19,420 bases of DNA from Acidimicrobiaceae bacterium (GTDB taxonomy: Bacteria; Actinomycetota; Acidimicrobiia; Acidimicrobiales; Acidimicrobiaceae): positions 1 to 19,420 of the forward strand of contig JABEUP010000046.1 of NCBI GenBank assembly GCA_013044365.1. Reading direction: 5' to 3'. The notes under the pieces are model-generated. The model did no database searches. It worked only from the letters and a program-made list of their open reading frames with translations, and was not told where the DNA came from. Positions 7,421 through 15,549 of the stretch are shown piece by piece (within the stretch, counting starts at the first letter, position 1; every line of letters begins with the position of its first letter). Position numbers and translations under genes: made by a program.

Positions 7421-8518
7421 ATGAATACCAATCACCGAATACTCGCCCTGAGAACTCTGCTTGACCAAGCCGCGATAGACATCCTGATTATCACCAACCT
7501 CCTCAATATCAGATATTTGACAGGCTTCAGTGGTTCCGCTGGAACGCTTATTATCGCGTCGAATTCACAATCAACAGATTCTGGGCTGCTATGCACAGAT
7601 GGCCGATATAGCGAGCAGGCGGCTGTCCAAACCGCAGAATCTGGCGCACAGGTTTCGATAGCTATCGGAAATACCCAAAGACAGTTCGACCAATCACGTA
7701 CTTTTGCCAAAGGAAGCTCAAATCTTGCCATTGAAGCAGATTCAACCTCCCTCGCCTCGTTCAATTCATGGTCGGAAGCGATGGAACGGACAATTGTCCC
7801 TAGTTCGGTAAAAGTGGAGGCACTGAGACGATTCAAGGACGAGGAAGAGCTGGATGCGATAAGGAAAGCCAGCCAAATTGCTGACACTGCCCTTGCTCGG
7901 GTGTTGCCCAAACTGACACTTGAACCTACTGAAACCGAATTTGCCGCTGAGTTGGAATTTCAGATGCGCATGCTCGGTGCGCAAGGGCCCTCGTTTGAAA
8001 CTATCGTTGCATCTGGACCCAACTCCGCCATGCCTCACGCTAGACCTACGGACAGGAAAATCGCCGAAGGAGACGCTGTAGTGATTGACTTTGGTGCCGT
8101 TTGGGACGGATACCATTCCGACTGCACCAGAACATACTTCCTGGGTAACTCTCCCAGCAATCGGTTCAAACGAATCTACGAATCAGTCGAACGTTCCCAA
8201 AAGGCGGGGGTATCCGCGGCGGTTCCGGGGGCAGAAATCTCTGCGATCGATTCGGCCTGCCGAGAATCTTTGATCGCCGACGAACTTGGCAAATTTTTTA
8301 CGCACGGCACCGGCCACGGAGTCGGACTCGAGATTCATGAACTGCCTTTCATCCACGGGCAAAGCAATTCGAAATTGTCGGCAACCGATGTGGTTACCGT
8401 TGAACCCGGTGTTTATCTGACGGGAGAACTCGGAATACGCATTGAGGACACCATTGCTATCACTCCCCTCGGGATCGAGTGTTTGACCAGGATCGACAAA
8501 TCCCCACTGATTTCATAA
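7421..8518 (+). CDS. pepQ: M24B family Xaa-Pro aminopeptidase / dipeptidase
   Basis: It is a dinuclear-metal peptidase that removes residues next to proline. The 365-residue protein has a creatinase-type N-terminal domain (ILIITNLLNIRYLTGFSGS at 21-39) and a pita-bread catalytic domain from about 145. All five metal ligands are present: D223 (VIDFGA), D234 (HSDCTRT), H299 (GTGHGVGLEIHE), E328 (VEPGVY) and E342 (GIRIEDT). The ATG at 7421 has no clear ribosome site; the upstream bases are AT-rich. The gene lies before efp with a 110-base gap containing a probable promoter, an arrangement common in Actinobacteria. Whether it acts as aminopeptidase P or as a dipeptidase cannot be told from the sequence, so the symbol is a convention. 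Confidence 0.92.
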   Translation: MNTNHRILALRTLLDQAAIDILIITNLLNIRYLTGFSGSAGTLIIASNSQSTDSGLLCTDGRYSEQAAVQTAESGAQVSIAIGNTQRQFDQSRTFAKGSSNLAIEADSTSLASFNSWSEAMERTIVPSSVKVEALRRFKDEEELDAIRKASQIADTALARVLPKLTLEPTETEFAAELEFQMRMLGAQGPSFETIVASGPNSAMPHARPTDRKIAEGDAVVIDFGAVWDGYHSDCTRTYFLGNSPSNRFKRIYESVERSQKAGVSAAVPGAEISAIDSACRESLIADELGKFFTHGTGHGVGLEIHELPFIHGQSNSKLSATDVVTVEPGVYLTGELGIRIEDTIAITPLGIECLTRIDKSPLIS

Positions 8519-8547
8519 CCGAACCTTACCAGCCCCGCTCCCCGGCC

Positions 8548-8575
8548 TTGTTGGGCTGCTATAAAGGGTTAGAAT
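8548..8575 (+). promoter_or_regulatory. Candidate sigma-70-type promoter of efp-nusB
   Basis: TTGTTG (8548-8553) and TAGAAT (8570-8575) are separated by 16 bases. The -10 matches the TATAAT consensus at five of six positions. The transcript start would be near 8582, leaving a leader of about 47 bases before efp. Confidence 0.5.
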
Positions 8576-8628
8576 GGGTACCACGTTCAAAATGAGCTTC
8601 ATAATTCATAGCCAGCTGGAAGGATCTC

Positions 8629-9195
8629 ATGGCAATCTCAACATCGACGAATGATCTAAAAAACGGCATGACTCTGGATCTACCTGATGGGCTTTTCACT
8701 GTGGTTGAGTTCCAACATGTAAAGCCGGGCAAAGGTGGCGCGTTCGTACGTACAAAGCTCAAGAATATGCGTACCGGAGCTGTCATTGAACGAACCTACC
8801 GAGCAGACGAGAAGCTTGACCAGGCAATAATTGATAAGAACGACATGCAGTTCCTTTACCGCGACGGTACTGAGTACGTGTTCATGGATACCAGCACCTA
8901 CGACCAGATCCAATTGGATCCAAGCGTATTGGGCCCGGCATCAAATTTTCTAAAAGAAGGCGATTCGGCAACAATCAGTCAATACGAGAACTCAGTCGTG
9001 GCCGTGGAACTCCCCGCAGCCGTGGAGTTGACCGTCACTGAGACTGAACCGGGTGTACAAGGAGACCGTGTTTCCGGAGCTCGAAAACCTGCTACGGTCG
9101 AAACCGGTCTGGTTCTGCAGGTTCCGCTATTCATCGAGCCGGGAGAGCGTATAAAAGTCGACACAAGAACCGGAGAGTATCTCACTCGTGCCTGA
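8629..9195 (+). CDS. efp: Translation elongation factor P
   Basis: EF-P enters ribosomes stalled on polyproline stretches and promotes peptide bond formation. The 188-residue length is normal. The KOW-like N-terminal domain carries the loop KPGKGGAF at 32-39; Lys35 is the tip residue that is modified in some bacteria. Two OB domains follow, with the family signature region near the C-terminus (FIEPGERIKVDTRTGEYLTR). The ATG has GGAAGGA a few bases upstream. Actinobacterial EF-P usually has PGKGP at the tip and works without modification; here the last Pro is Gly. No earP, epmA or ymfI-like modification gene is in the window. The gene overlaps nusB by eight bases. Confidence 0.97.
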   Translation: MAISTSTNDLKNGMTLDLPDGLFTVVEFQHVKPGKGGAFVRTKLKNMRTGAVIERTYRADEKLDQAIIDKNDMQFLYRDGTEYVFMDTSTYDQIQLDPSVLGPASNFLKEGDSATISQYENSVVAVELPAAVELTVTETEPGVQGDRVSGARKPATVETGLVLQVPLFIEPGERIKVDTRTGEYLTRA

Positions 9196-9667
9196 AGATG
9201 AGGAAGATAACCCCCTCGAAACAGTCGCCGACCCCAACGACGACATCGACGGCAGCGAGGACTGGGTCGTTCCAATAGTCTCTCGCAGAGAAGGCCGGGA
9301 GAGAGTTATTTCATTGTTGTACGAACTGGAGATGAAAAATAGCACTCCAGAGGTACTCTTAGACGAGTTGACCCTCACACCTGATCCATTTGTTACCAAG
9401 AGATTTCTTGGAATCTCGAACAATCAATCCCAGCTGAACACCCAGATAATGAGCTACTCCCAGGACTGGGATCCATCGCGCATGCCGGTGCTGGACCACT
9501 CGATAATCCAACTCGCCTTGTTTGAACTCATTTTCTGTCCGGAAGTTCCAACCGGAGTAATACTTTCGGAAGCAGTGGAGCTGGCGCAAAAATTCTCAAC
9601 GGAAAGCTCGGGAAAATTCATCAATGGCCTGCTTTCCGCGGCTGCAAAACATATTAGGGAGCCTTGA
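9188..9667 (+). CDS. nusB: Transcription antitermination factor NusB
   Basis: NusB, with NusE (S10), binds boxA RNA and supports antitermination in rRNA operons. The 159-residue protein starts at a GTG inside the last codons of efp, with GGAGAG about ten bases before it. The NusB core begins with SRREGRERVISLLYELEM (32-49). LDHSIIQLALFELIF and ILSEAVELAQKFSTESSGKFINGLL follow, both characteristic helices of the family. The first 30 or so residues are a strongly acidic tail (PEDEEDNPLE, DPNDDIDGSEDW) not needed for the fold. The gene faces aroB tail to tail; I see no clear terminator in the 108-base gap. Confidence 0.94.
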   Translation: MPEDEEDNPLETVADPNDDIDGSEDWVVPIVSRREGRERVISLLYELEMKNSTPEVLLDELTLTPDPFVTKRFLGISNNQSQLNTQIMSYSQDWDPSRMPVLDHSIIQLALFELIFCPEVPTGVILSEAVELAQKFSTESSGKFINGLLSAAAKHIREP

Positions 9668-9775
9668 TAAACGATATTTACCCTGGGACAGCCCGGCGTA
9701 TTTGCCAACAGTTGCCTTTATTTTACCGACCCGCCGGAGATAACTGGTATAAAATAGGTGGTACGGTGGCACGCG

Positions 9776-10807
9776 CTAGCTGTTGAACTCCACCAATTCC
9801 TCTTTAACCGGATCAACTTCAATATCACGAACTAACTCGACACCAGAGTCCGAATCAAGCACAAACGTGAGAGTGCCAAATGATTTTTTGTCCTTAAACA
9901 TTAATTCGATCAATCTGTCCGGATCAACCCTGATAGGAAGCTTGGTGGGAAGCCCGTAGGACTCGATCACCCTATAGTGGTAGTCCACCCGGGCTTGATC
10001 GATTCTTCCCAGCCTCTTGGCAAGTCGCGCGGCAAAAATTAGTCCGATTGCAACTGCTTCACCATGCTTAAGATCCACACGAGAGTCATCGAACCCCACT
10101 GCTTCTACCACATGCGCCAGGGTATGACCGTAATTGAGCAGGGCTCGACGATCACCCTCGCGTTCGTCGCTCTCTACAAAATTCGCCTTGATCCGCACGC
10201 AAGCCGAAACCTGAGCATGCAATGGCATCCTATCCAGTCCTTCGGCTCCCAGAAAAGCGTACTTAGCCATCTCTCCGCGGCCACATTGCAACTCGCGTTG
10301 CGGTAAAGATCCCAATGCCGCCAAATCACACAAAACAAAGCTGGGCTGCCAAAAAGCGCCTATTAAATTCTTCCCCTCCGCAATGTTCACACCTGTTTTG
10401 CCGCCAATAGCCGCATCCACCTGCGCCAACAAGGTCGTCGCAATTATTCCGTAACGCAATCCTCGGTGAAATGAGGCCGCAGCAAATCCGGCCGTATCGC
10501 TTACGATACCCCCGCCGATCGCCAGAACCAGGTCCTTGCGGTTCATTCCCATGCGCGCAAATCCGCTACATAATTCAGCTACGGTTGCTAGCGACTTGGC
10601 CTGCTCGCCGTCGTCGATATTGAAGATCTGAAATGGACGAGCCAGCTTGGGAAGAATCTTTATGTTCTGTTGGGTTACTATGGCGATCTTGCCAACGTCA
10701 TCAGGAATCATTAACTCGACATCGGCCACCATATCACTACCGACAAATACCGGATAACTCCGATCTCCGAGATCTACGACGATTTCGTCGTGCAACACCG
10801 TGGACAC
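9776..10807 (-). CDS. aroB: 3-Dehydroquinate synthase
   Basis: It converts DAHP to 3-dehydroquinate, the second shikimate-pathway step, using NAD and zinc. The 343-residue protein has NIDDGEQAKSL at 63-73 and the NAD-binding GGGIVSDTAGF at 98-108. ATTLLAQVDAAIGGKTGVN follows at 123-141. The metal ligands are E179 (GEMAKY), H228 (NYGHTLAH) and H248 (LKHGEAVA). The start is GTG at 10807 (VSTVLHDE) with GAAAGG before it; an ATG two bases upstream is out of frame. It is downstream of aroC with a 209-base gap that holds inverted repeats and a possible promoter, so it may be transcribed separately. A 2-deoxy-scyllo-inosose synthase or similar relative is less likely in this aro setting. Confidence 0.95.
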   Translation of the reverse strand: MSTVLHDEIVVDLGDRSYPVFVGSDMVADVELMIPDDVGKIAIVTQQNIKILPKLARPFQIFNIDDGEQAKSLATVAELCSGFARMGMNRKDLVLAIGGGIVSDTAGFAAASFHRGLRYGIIATTLLAQVDAAIGGKTGVNIAEGKNLIGAFWQPSFVLCDLAALGSLPQRELQCGRGEMAKYAFLGAEGLDRMPLHAQVSACVRIKANFVESDEREGDRRALLNYGHTLAHVVEAVGFDDSRVDLKHGEAVAIGLIFAARLAKRLGRIDQARVDYHYRVIESYGLPTKLPIRVDPDRLIELMFKDKKSFGTLTFVLDSDSGVELVRDIEVDPVKEELVEFNS

Positions 10808-10818
10808 ATAAGACCTTT

Positions 10819-10846
10819 CAACCTAAGGTTGGCCCCAAAAGGGGCC
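10819..10846. repeat. Two abutting dyads just before aroB
   Basis: CAACCT/AGGTTG (10819-10831, one-base centre) shares a base with GGCCCC-AAAA-GGGGCC (10831-10846, six-base arms, four-base loop). They lie 12 to 39 bases before the aroB GTG. No T-run follows the GC hairpin on either strand, so it is not a standard terminator. A possible minus-strand promoter (TTGGAG, 16 bases, TTATAT) just upstream would put the GC hairpin at or near the 5' end of aroB mRNA. Confidence 0.5.
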
Positions 10847-11016
10847 GTAAACGATATAACCCCATTCTCCTCTAACTCCAAACCGCTTCAACTTAATTAC
10901 TGGACCAGCAATCAGTTCTCAAATCCGTTTGCTCCGCTGACCGAGTATCCCCAATTGGTGAAACCCAAAACCTGCCAACCAGCTGAACATCTAAATTGGG
11001 TATAGGTAACATCTGC

Positions 11017-12195
11017 TCAACCTTTTGAGGCGGACGGTGTTTCATGGATATGAGCGTTAAAGGATTCATAATTTCGAACCATCTCAGCCACCGAATCCCC
11101 GCCAAACTTGCGTACCGCCTCTGTTGCCAGGACCAATGCAACCATAGCCTCGGCGACAACGCCCATGGCCGGAACCGCCGTCACATCTGTGCGTTCCTTA
11201 AAAGACACCGTCTCTTCTTTTGTTACCACATCAACTGTCTTTATCACGGGACGGTTCAGGGTTGAAAGAGGCTTCATCCACGCGGTTACAGATATAAGCC
11301 CGCCGGTAGACATGCCACCCTCAATACCACCAGCCCTTAAAGTATCTCTCACGTATGTCTTAGTCTCCTGATCCCAGCGGATTGAATCATGCGCCTCAGA
11401 TCCGCGGAGACCAGAAACCACATGACCCTCACCAATCGATACTGCCTTGATTGCCTGGATACTCATCAGCCCCTGAGCCAACAATCCATCCAGTTTTCTA
11501 TCCCAGTGAACATGGCTCCCAAGACCAATCGGCGTACCAAAAACCAGGACCTCGGCAGCTCCTCCCAAAGAGTCGCCAGCTTTGGCTGCCGCTTTTATCT
11601 CCTCAACCATGGCATTTTCGATATTGGGATCAAATACGCGCACTTTGGACTCATCAATTTTCTCCAGATCGTCCGGTCCAGGCCTGGGAGAGTCGCCAAC
11701 GGAAATCCCGCCTAGCTGAATGACGTGTGAGATGACTGCAACCCCGAGCTTGGCCAGGAGTGCCTTGGCCAGACAGCCCGCGGCAGTACGTGCCACTGTC
11801 TCACGAGCCGATGCTCTTTCGAGTATGTCTCTGGCATCATCAAAGCCGTATTTCTGCATTCCAACAAGCTCGGCATGACCTGGTCTTGGCTGAGTCAGGA
11901 TCTTTTCTGACCTACCAGGATCTGGAGACATCTCCTGTTCCCACTTTGGCCACTCCGTGTTGCCAATCTCAAGTGCCACCGGAGAACCCAAAGTTCGTCC
12001 ATGCCTAATTCCCGCAATAAGAGTAAGCTCATCCTGCTCAAATCTCATTCGTGGTCCCCGGCCATACCCCAAGCGCCTTCTGGCCAACTCGCCTTGAATC
12101 TCCTCCTTGGTGATTTCCAGCCCCGCAGGGAGTCCTTCAACGATCACAACGAGGCCTTTGCCGTGCGATTCGCCGGCCGTAAAGAATCTAAGCAT
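11017..12195 (-). CDS. aroC: Chorismate synthase
   Basis: It makes chorismate from EPSP with reduced FMN, the last common step to aromatic compounds. The 392-residue protein shows the three family signatures: GESHGKGL near residue 8, ARETVARTAAG in the first half (after PRPGHAELVGMQKYG), and RAGGIEGGMSTGG in the second half. GRGPRMRFEQDE and GSPVALEIGN are also typical. The ATG at 12195 has no recognisable ribosome site, but a TAGATT lies six bases before it. It follows a prepilin-peptidase-like gene after 59 bases, a neighbour pair known from other Actinobacteria. aroK, which often comes next, is instead at 16878-17369. Confidence 0.97.
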   Translation of the reverse strand: MLRFFTAGESHGKGLVVIVEGLPAGLEITKEEIQGELARRRLGYGRGPRMRFEQDELTLIAGIRHGRTLGSPVALEIGNTEWPKWEQEMSPDPGRSEKILTQPRPGHAELVGMQKYGFDDARDILERASARETVARTAAGCLAKALLAKLGVAVISHVIQLGGISVGDSPRPGPDDLEKIDESKVRVFDPNIENAMVEEIKAAAKAGDSLGGAAEVLVFGTPIGLGSHVHWDRKLDGLLAQGLMSIQAIKAVSIGEGHVVSGLRGSEAHDSIRWDQETKTYVRDTLRAGGIEGGMSTGGLISVTAWMKPLSTLNRPVIKTVDVVTKEETVSFKERTDVTAVPAMGVVAEAMVALVLATEAVRKFGGDSVAEMVRNYESFNAHIHETPSASKG

Positions 12196-12201
12196 GCTAT
12201 G

Positions 12202-12207
12202 AATCTA
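12202..12207 (-). promoter_or_regulatory. Possible -10 element for a leaderless aroC transcript
   Basis: TAGATT fits the actinobacterial TANNNT -10 and stops six bases before the aroC ATG. That is the spacing expected when transcription begins on the start codon. No ribosome site lies in front of the ATG, which supports the idea. The -35 region is weak, and aroC could equally be read through from the gene upstream. Confidence 0.28.
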
Positions 12208-12254
12208 ATCGACTTAACCTTTTCTCAGGGCAAATCGGCACTACCGGTCATCGG

Positions 12255-12905
12255 TCAATGAACCAGCCACCACCGCGGTGACAACTCAACTAACACTACC
12301 GCGGCCAATATGAACGGAACCAAAGGTACGCTGCTAATCCGGCGCGCAATAATCAATCGGGCTCCAGAAGCCGCCACAAAAGCCATAATGCTTGAGATAG
12401 CCAGAACTGCAGGAATTACCATGGGTGAGTGATCGATGCACAGTAACGGTCCAATAAAGGTTCCCAGCCTTATGTCTCCTTCACCAATGGCGTGCGGTTG
12501 GATGACATTCACCAACATCAAGGGCCCGACAAACAAAATTACCGAAAGAACAGCCCTGGGGAGCGCAGCGAATTCCTGGCTCATTACCAAGATCAGGATA
12601 ATCCAAATAGATCCAGTCCTTACCAATAAAGTCGGTACCTTGCGAACTGCCAAATCAATCATGGCCAGCGGGGGAAACAGCACCAGTTGACAAACCAACC
12701 CTGAAGCCCGTACCAGTCCAAATTGCTGCAAGTTGTAGTCAACTAACCACCCTGAAACAAGGAGCCAGATTACCCCCAGGGATAAAAATCCCAAATTTGG
12801 CGATATCTGTACGCTAATTTGGCGATCCCGGTACGAAATCGCTCTGGCGGAAAGAACTGTCCCGACCGAAAAACAGAGAACCAAGAAAACATTGGGTCTT
12901 GACAT
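12255..12905 (-). CDS. A24-type prepilin peptidase-like membrane protein, catalytic domain only
   Basis: Type IV prepilin peptidases are membrane aspartic proteases that cut pilin-like signal peptides. The 216-residue protein is hydrophobic with about six to seven membrane segments. The two expected Asp are D84 in AMIDLAVRKVP (first motif, normally D-x6-K-I-P-N) and D144 in GEGDIRLG (second motif, normally GxGDxKL). Both Lys positions are near-conservative (K present, then R). The N-terminal methyltransferase domain with its Cys pairs is absent. The ATG at 12905 has only a weak ribosome site. No pilin or secretion genes are near; small A24 proteins next to aroC occur in other Actinobacteria, so its substrate may be unrelated to pili here. 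Function beyond the family is not known. Confidence 0.8.
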   Translation of the reverse strand: MSRPNVFLVLCFSVGTVLSARAISYRDRQISVQISPNLGFLSLGVIWLLVSGWLVDYNLQQFGLVRASGLVCQLVLFPPLAMIDLAVRKVPTLLVRTGSIWIILILVMSQEFAALPRAVLSVILFVGPLMLVNVIQPHAIGEGDIRLGTFIGPLLCIDHSPMVIPAVLAISSIMAFVAASGARLIIARRISSVPLVPFILAAVVLVELSPRWWLVH

Positions 12906-13464
12906 GGACCATTTCCATCACTTGATTTGCATATCAAAGGGAACGGCCACTTCCATTCCAAAACAGAACTCGAGATAGGTAAAAGATGCTCTCTAGAGAC
13001 TCGGCGCCTTGTGCAAAGAATTCTCTGAACTAATCGACGACAGTCTTGAAATAATTTCTAGTTTGGCAAACGCCGAAAATCAAGCTAAACCCGCTATCAG
13101 AACTCGCCGAACCTCTGTACGAACTTATCAGCTCGATTTGGTGGCGGCAACTATGTTCAATCTAGTACTGCGTTTATTGTACTGTTTAGATTCACGCGCT
13201 GCGATGCCGAAGACAGCACGTGCGATAGGAGTTCCTCACGATGCCATTATCCCAAGTTGGCTCTTATCGATCGAATGATATGGGATTGCCACAAAGTCGC
13301 CGAATTCCTCCGATAAACTAAAGTTACCTGAAGTTTCCAGATGAAACTCTACTCCCACAACCACCCGAGCAATCCCCAGTTAGGACCCGTTGGGTATCGC
13401 CCCTGGAGCACTTGACGCAGTCCAAACAGCAACCATCTTGACCACAACTAACTTACCTTGAAGA
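12906..13464. other. 559-base stretch without a convincing gene
   Basis: The longest open frame is 13009-13278 on the plus strand (89 codons). It starts with TTG, has no ribosome site and matches no family I know. The minus strand has frequent stops, so the upstream region of the prepilin-peptidase-like gene is not an extension of panE. The part next to 12905 contains a near-perfect 16-base dyad (12922-12937). The remainder could be a decayed gene or plain spacer; I cannot tell which. Confidence 0.5.
12922..12937. repeat. Near-perfect 16-base dyad before the prepilin-peptidase-like gene
   Basis: TTGAT and ATCAA flank a central TGCA, with one T-T mismatch pair. It lies 17-32 bases upstream of the start at 12905. 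The size and symmetry suit binding of a dimeric helix-turn-helix regulator, but no regulator gene is adjacent. Confidence 0.4.
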
Positions 13465-14424
13465 TCACAGTGTTTTAGATTGGCTCCCGCTTGCTCGCCC
13501 GGTTGCGGATCTGTATTCCAGAGCTTTCACACAAGCGACAAGGGTTCGGTTGACAGGTGTAGCAATCCCCATTTCTTCCCCTAATCTCACCAGCGCGCCA
13601 TTGATGAAATCGATTTCTGTTTTTGATTTCCTGTCAAGACTTTGCAATATTGAGGTCCGAAAGGATGCGGGCTGGCCTTGACCGGCACTGAGCCAGATCG
13701 CTTCAGCATCTTGGCTAATAAGGGTTATCCCTCTTGCTCTTGCAATAGCAATTCCTTCATTAACCGCCGCCATTGCGGTTTCCAGGAGAGCCGGAACTTG
13801 GTACAAGTATCCGTAGGACAAACCCGTAATTCCAGCTAGAGCACCAGTAGAAACGTTTACCAAAAGTTTGTTCCAAATCACACCAAGAATATTTTGGCTG
13901 ATCTCAGTCTTCAGACCCGACGCATTGAAGAGTTCGGAAATCTCGCTTGAACGTACCGATATCTTGCCGTTCAGTTCGCCGATAATGGTGGGTTTGCCCT
14001 TGAGCCCGGTAACAATCCGGCCGGGAGCTACCGCATCACCACCAACAAAGGTCCTTCCGAAAAGTACCCTTGACTGACCGAAAAGCTCGACAAGAACATC
14101 CTCGTTCCCCAGACCATTTTGCAACGAAAGTACAGTAGTGCCTGGGCCTACCAAACCCGCTGAATCCGTCATCGCCGTGCGAGTATCAAAGGACTTTACC
14201 AACAAGATGACAAGGTCGACAAAACCTACCGAGTCCGCGTCATCTGTCACATAAGGCCTAGTCAGCATTTCACCAGAATCTTCGATCAGCGTCAGGCCAT
14301 TTTGACTTACCCAGTCGATGTGATCCCGGTTCCGGCTGATTAGATATACCTCTGATCCTCCACTTGTAAGCACACCGCCGAAGACGCTACCTAGAGATCC
14401 TGCGCCCACAATCGCTATTTTCAC
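13465..14424 (-). CDS. panE: 2-Dehydropantoate 2-reductase (ketopantoate reductase) family protein
   Basis: PanE reduces ketopantoate to pantoate with NADPH for pantothenate and coenzyme A. The 319-residue protein has the dinucleotide motif GAGSLGSVFGG at 7-17 and VKSFDT with K77. SLQNGLGNEDVL is at 100-111, IWNKLLVN at 183-190 (catalytic Lys186, N190), and S-x-x-Q-S-L-D-R-K-S-K-T-E-I-D at 258-272 has the substrate-binding Glu270. The start is GTG at 14424 with AGGAG six bases before it. No panB, panC or panD is in the window, and the family includes other 2-keto-acid reductases, so the exact substrate is less certain than the fold. It is 232 bases downstream of the transporter gene. Confidence 0.85.
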   Translation of the reverse strand: MKIAIVGAGSLGSVFGGVLTSGGSEVYLISRNRDHIDWVSQNGLTLIEDSGEMLTRPYVTDDADSVGFVDLVILLVKSFDTRTAMTDSAGLVGPGTTVLSLQNGLGNEDVLVELFGQSRVLFGRTFVGGDAVAPGRIVTGLKGKPTIIGELNGKISVRSSEISELFNASGLKTEISQNILGVIWNKLLVNVSTGALAGITGLSYGYLYQVPALLETAMAAVNEGIAIARARGITLISQDAEAIWLSAGQGQPASFRTSILQSLDRKSKTEIDFINGALVRLGEEMGIATPVNRTLVACVKALEYRSATGRASGSQSKTL

Positions 14425-14573
14425 CCAGCGCTCCTTTAAATGATCCGTACAGAGTCATTCTGTTCGTGAAACTTCCAGATTTCGTCACCTTTGGCCAACA
14501 CGATTATTCACAGGGTGGCAACGAAATCCCCAAAACCACCGTCAAACAGACAAGTATCTGAATTCCACAACGC

Positions 14574-14586
14574 GACGACTGTCGTC
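14574..14586. repeat. Perfect 13-base dyad between the transporter and panE
   Basis: GACGAC and GTCGTC surround a single T. It lies in the 232-base gap upstream of panE, about 150 bases before the panE start. There is no T-run, so no terminator call is made. It is short enough to be chance. Confidence 0.3.
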
Positions 14587-14656
14587 CCAATTTCACTATC
14601 ATACGGCTGCCACGCTTCAGGTGTCGAATGGGCCTCTAACGCTCCTGGCTAAAGAT

Positions 14657-15544
14657 CTATCCAGTCCTCAGGCTAATTACCTTCAATTCAGTCTTTGGAG
14701 TCAGCAGAAGCCATAGTCCGATCATCACAAAGATCATCCCTATATAGCTGATCATCGAAACTGGCTCACCCAGGAACAGCCATCCCCACAACACTCCAAA
14801 GAGTGGTACCAGATAGGTCACGTAGGAGGTTCTGACCGCCCCCAACTCCGAAATAAGCCAGAAAAAAAGAACCTGGGCCAGTGCGGTGCTAATCACTCCA
14901 AGTGCAATCAGCACCAGCAATTGCGAACCAGACGGGACTGCGGTCGGACGAAATAATAGCGTGAAAGGTAGCAGTGTGATCACAGAAACCAGCTGCTGGC
15001 TGAGTGCAACACGCAAAATCGGTGCGCCAGAAAAATACTTTCTGGCATAGATAGCCGAGTAAGCAAAACTTGCCGAACCAATCAGGCCGGCGAGTATACC
15101 CATGAAGAACCCCGGCGTTAGATGCGGCTGGCGTTGCTGCGCCACTGTTGCCACACCTAAAAGGCTTATGCCAAGTCCCCACCAGCTTCTGCCTGTAGGT
15201 CTCGCCAAACCAAGTCCTATCGCAATTACAAGGGTGAAAACGGGGACCGTCGAATTGACAACAGATGCAGTACCGGCATTGGTCAGTTGTGTTGACAAAG
15301 AAAGAAAGGTGTAAGGAATGGTGGCTGACAATATTCCCAATACAACCGTGTGGCGAACTGCCACCCCCGATGGCCCGACCCGCCTTATCCTGCAGACTAG
15401 GGCTAAAACCAGAGTGCCAATCGCAGTTCTTACTGCAGCCAAACCTACCGCACCAAGCGGACCTATTGCCTCCTTTACCAACACATAGCTGGAACCAAAT
15501 ATGGCTCCGCAAATCAGTAACAGGAAAAGCTGCCTGGGTTTCAA
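14657..15544 (-). CDS. EamA/DMT-superfamily transporter (ten membrane segments)
   Basis: EamA proteins are inner-membrane permeases for metabolites, often exporters of amino acids or related compounds. The 295-residue protein has two repeated halves of about five membrane segments. Typical features are the opening GAIFGSSYVLVKEA (13-26) and AAVRTAIGTLVLAL (36-49). Near the end of each half come NSTVPVFTLVIAI and YLVPLFGVLWGWLFLGEPVS. The start is a TTG at 15544, five bases after the aroQ stop and without a clear ribosome site, so it probably depends on translation of aroQ. The substrate cannot be read from the sequence. The coupling to aroQ suggests an aromatic or shikimate-related compound, since the DMT protein YddG exports aromatic amino acids. 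Confidence 0.88.
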   Translation of the reverse strand: MKPRQLFLLLICGAIFGSSYVLVKEAIGPLGAVGLAAVRTAIGTLVLALVCRIRRVGPSGVAVRHTVVLGILSATIPYTFLSLSTQLTNAGTASVVNSTVPVFTLVIAIGLGLARPTGRSWWGLGISLLGVATVAQQRQPHLTPGFFMGILAGLIGSASFAYSAIYARKYFSGAPILRVALSQQLVSVITLLPFTLLFRPTAVPSGSQLLVLIALGVISTALAQVLFFWLISELGAVRTSYVTYLVPLFGVLWGWLFLGEPVSMISYIGMIFVMIGLWLLLTPKTELKVISLRTG

Positions 15545-15549
15545 TCGCT

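Noticed and set aside
7432..7911. Minus-strand open frame of 159 codons
   Set aside because: It is antisense to the M24 peptidase, which has all catalytic residues.
9668..9775. Terminator between nusB and aroB
   Set aside because: CTGGG/CCCGG and CCGGCG/CGCCGG can pair, but neither is followed by a proper T-run; the T-rich CCTTTATTTT has no good stem before it.
10831..10846. GC hairpin as an intrinsic terminator between aroC and aroB
   Set aside because: No T-run follows on either strand, and it lies next to the aroB start rather than after aroC.
13009..13278. Plus-strand open frame of 89 codons
   Set aside because: TTG start, no ribosome site and no family features; kept only as part of the unexplained gap.
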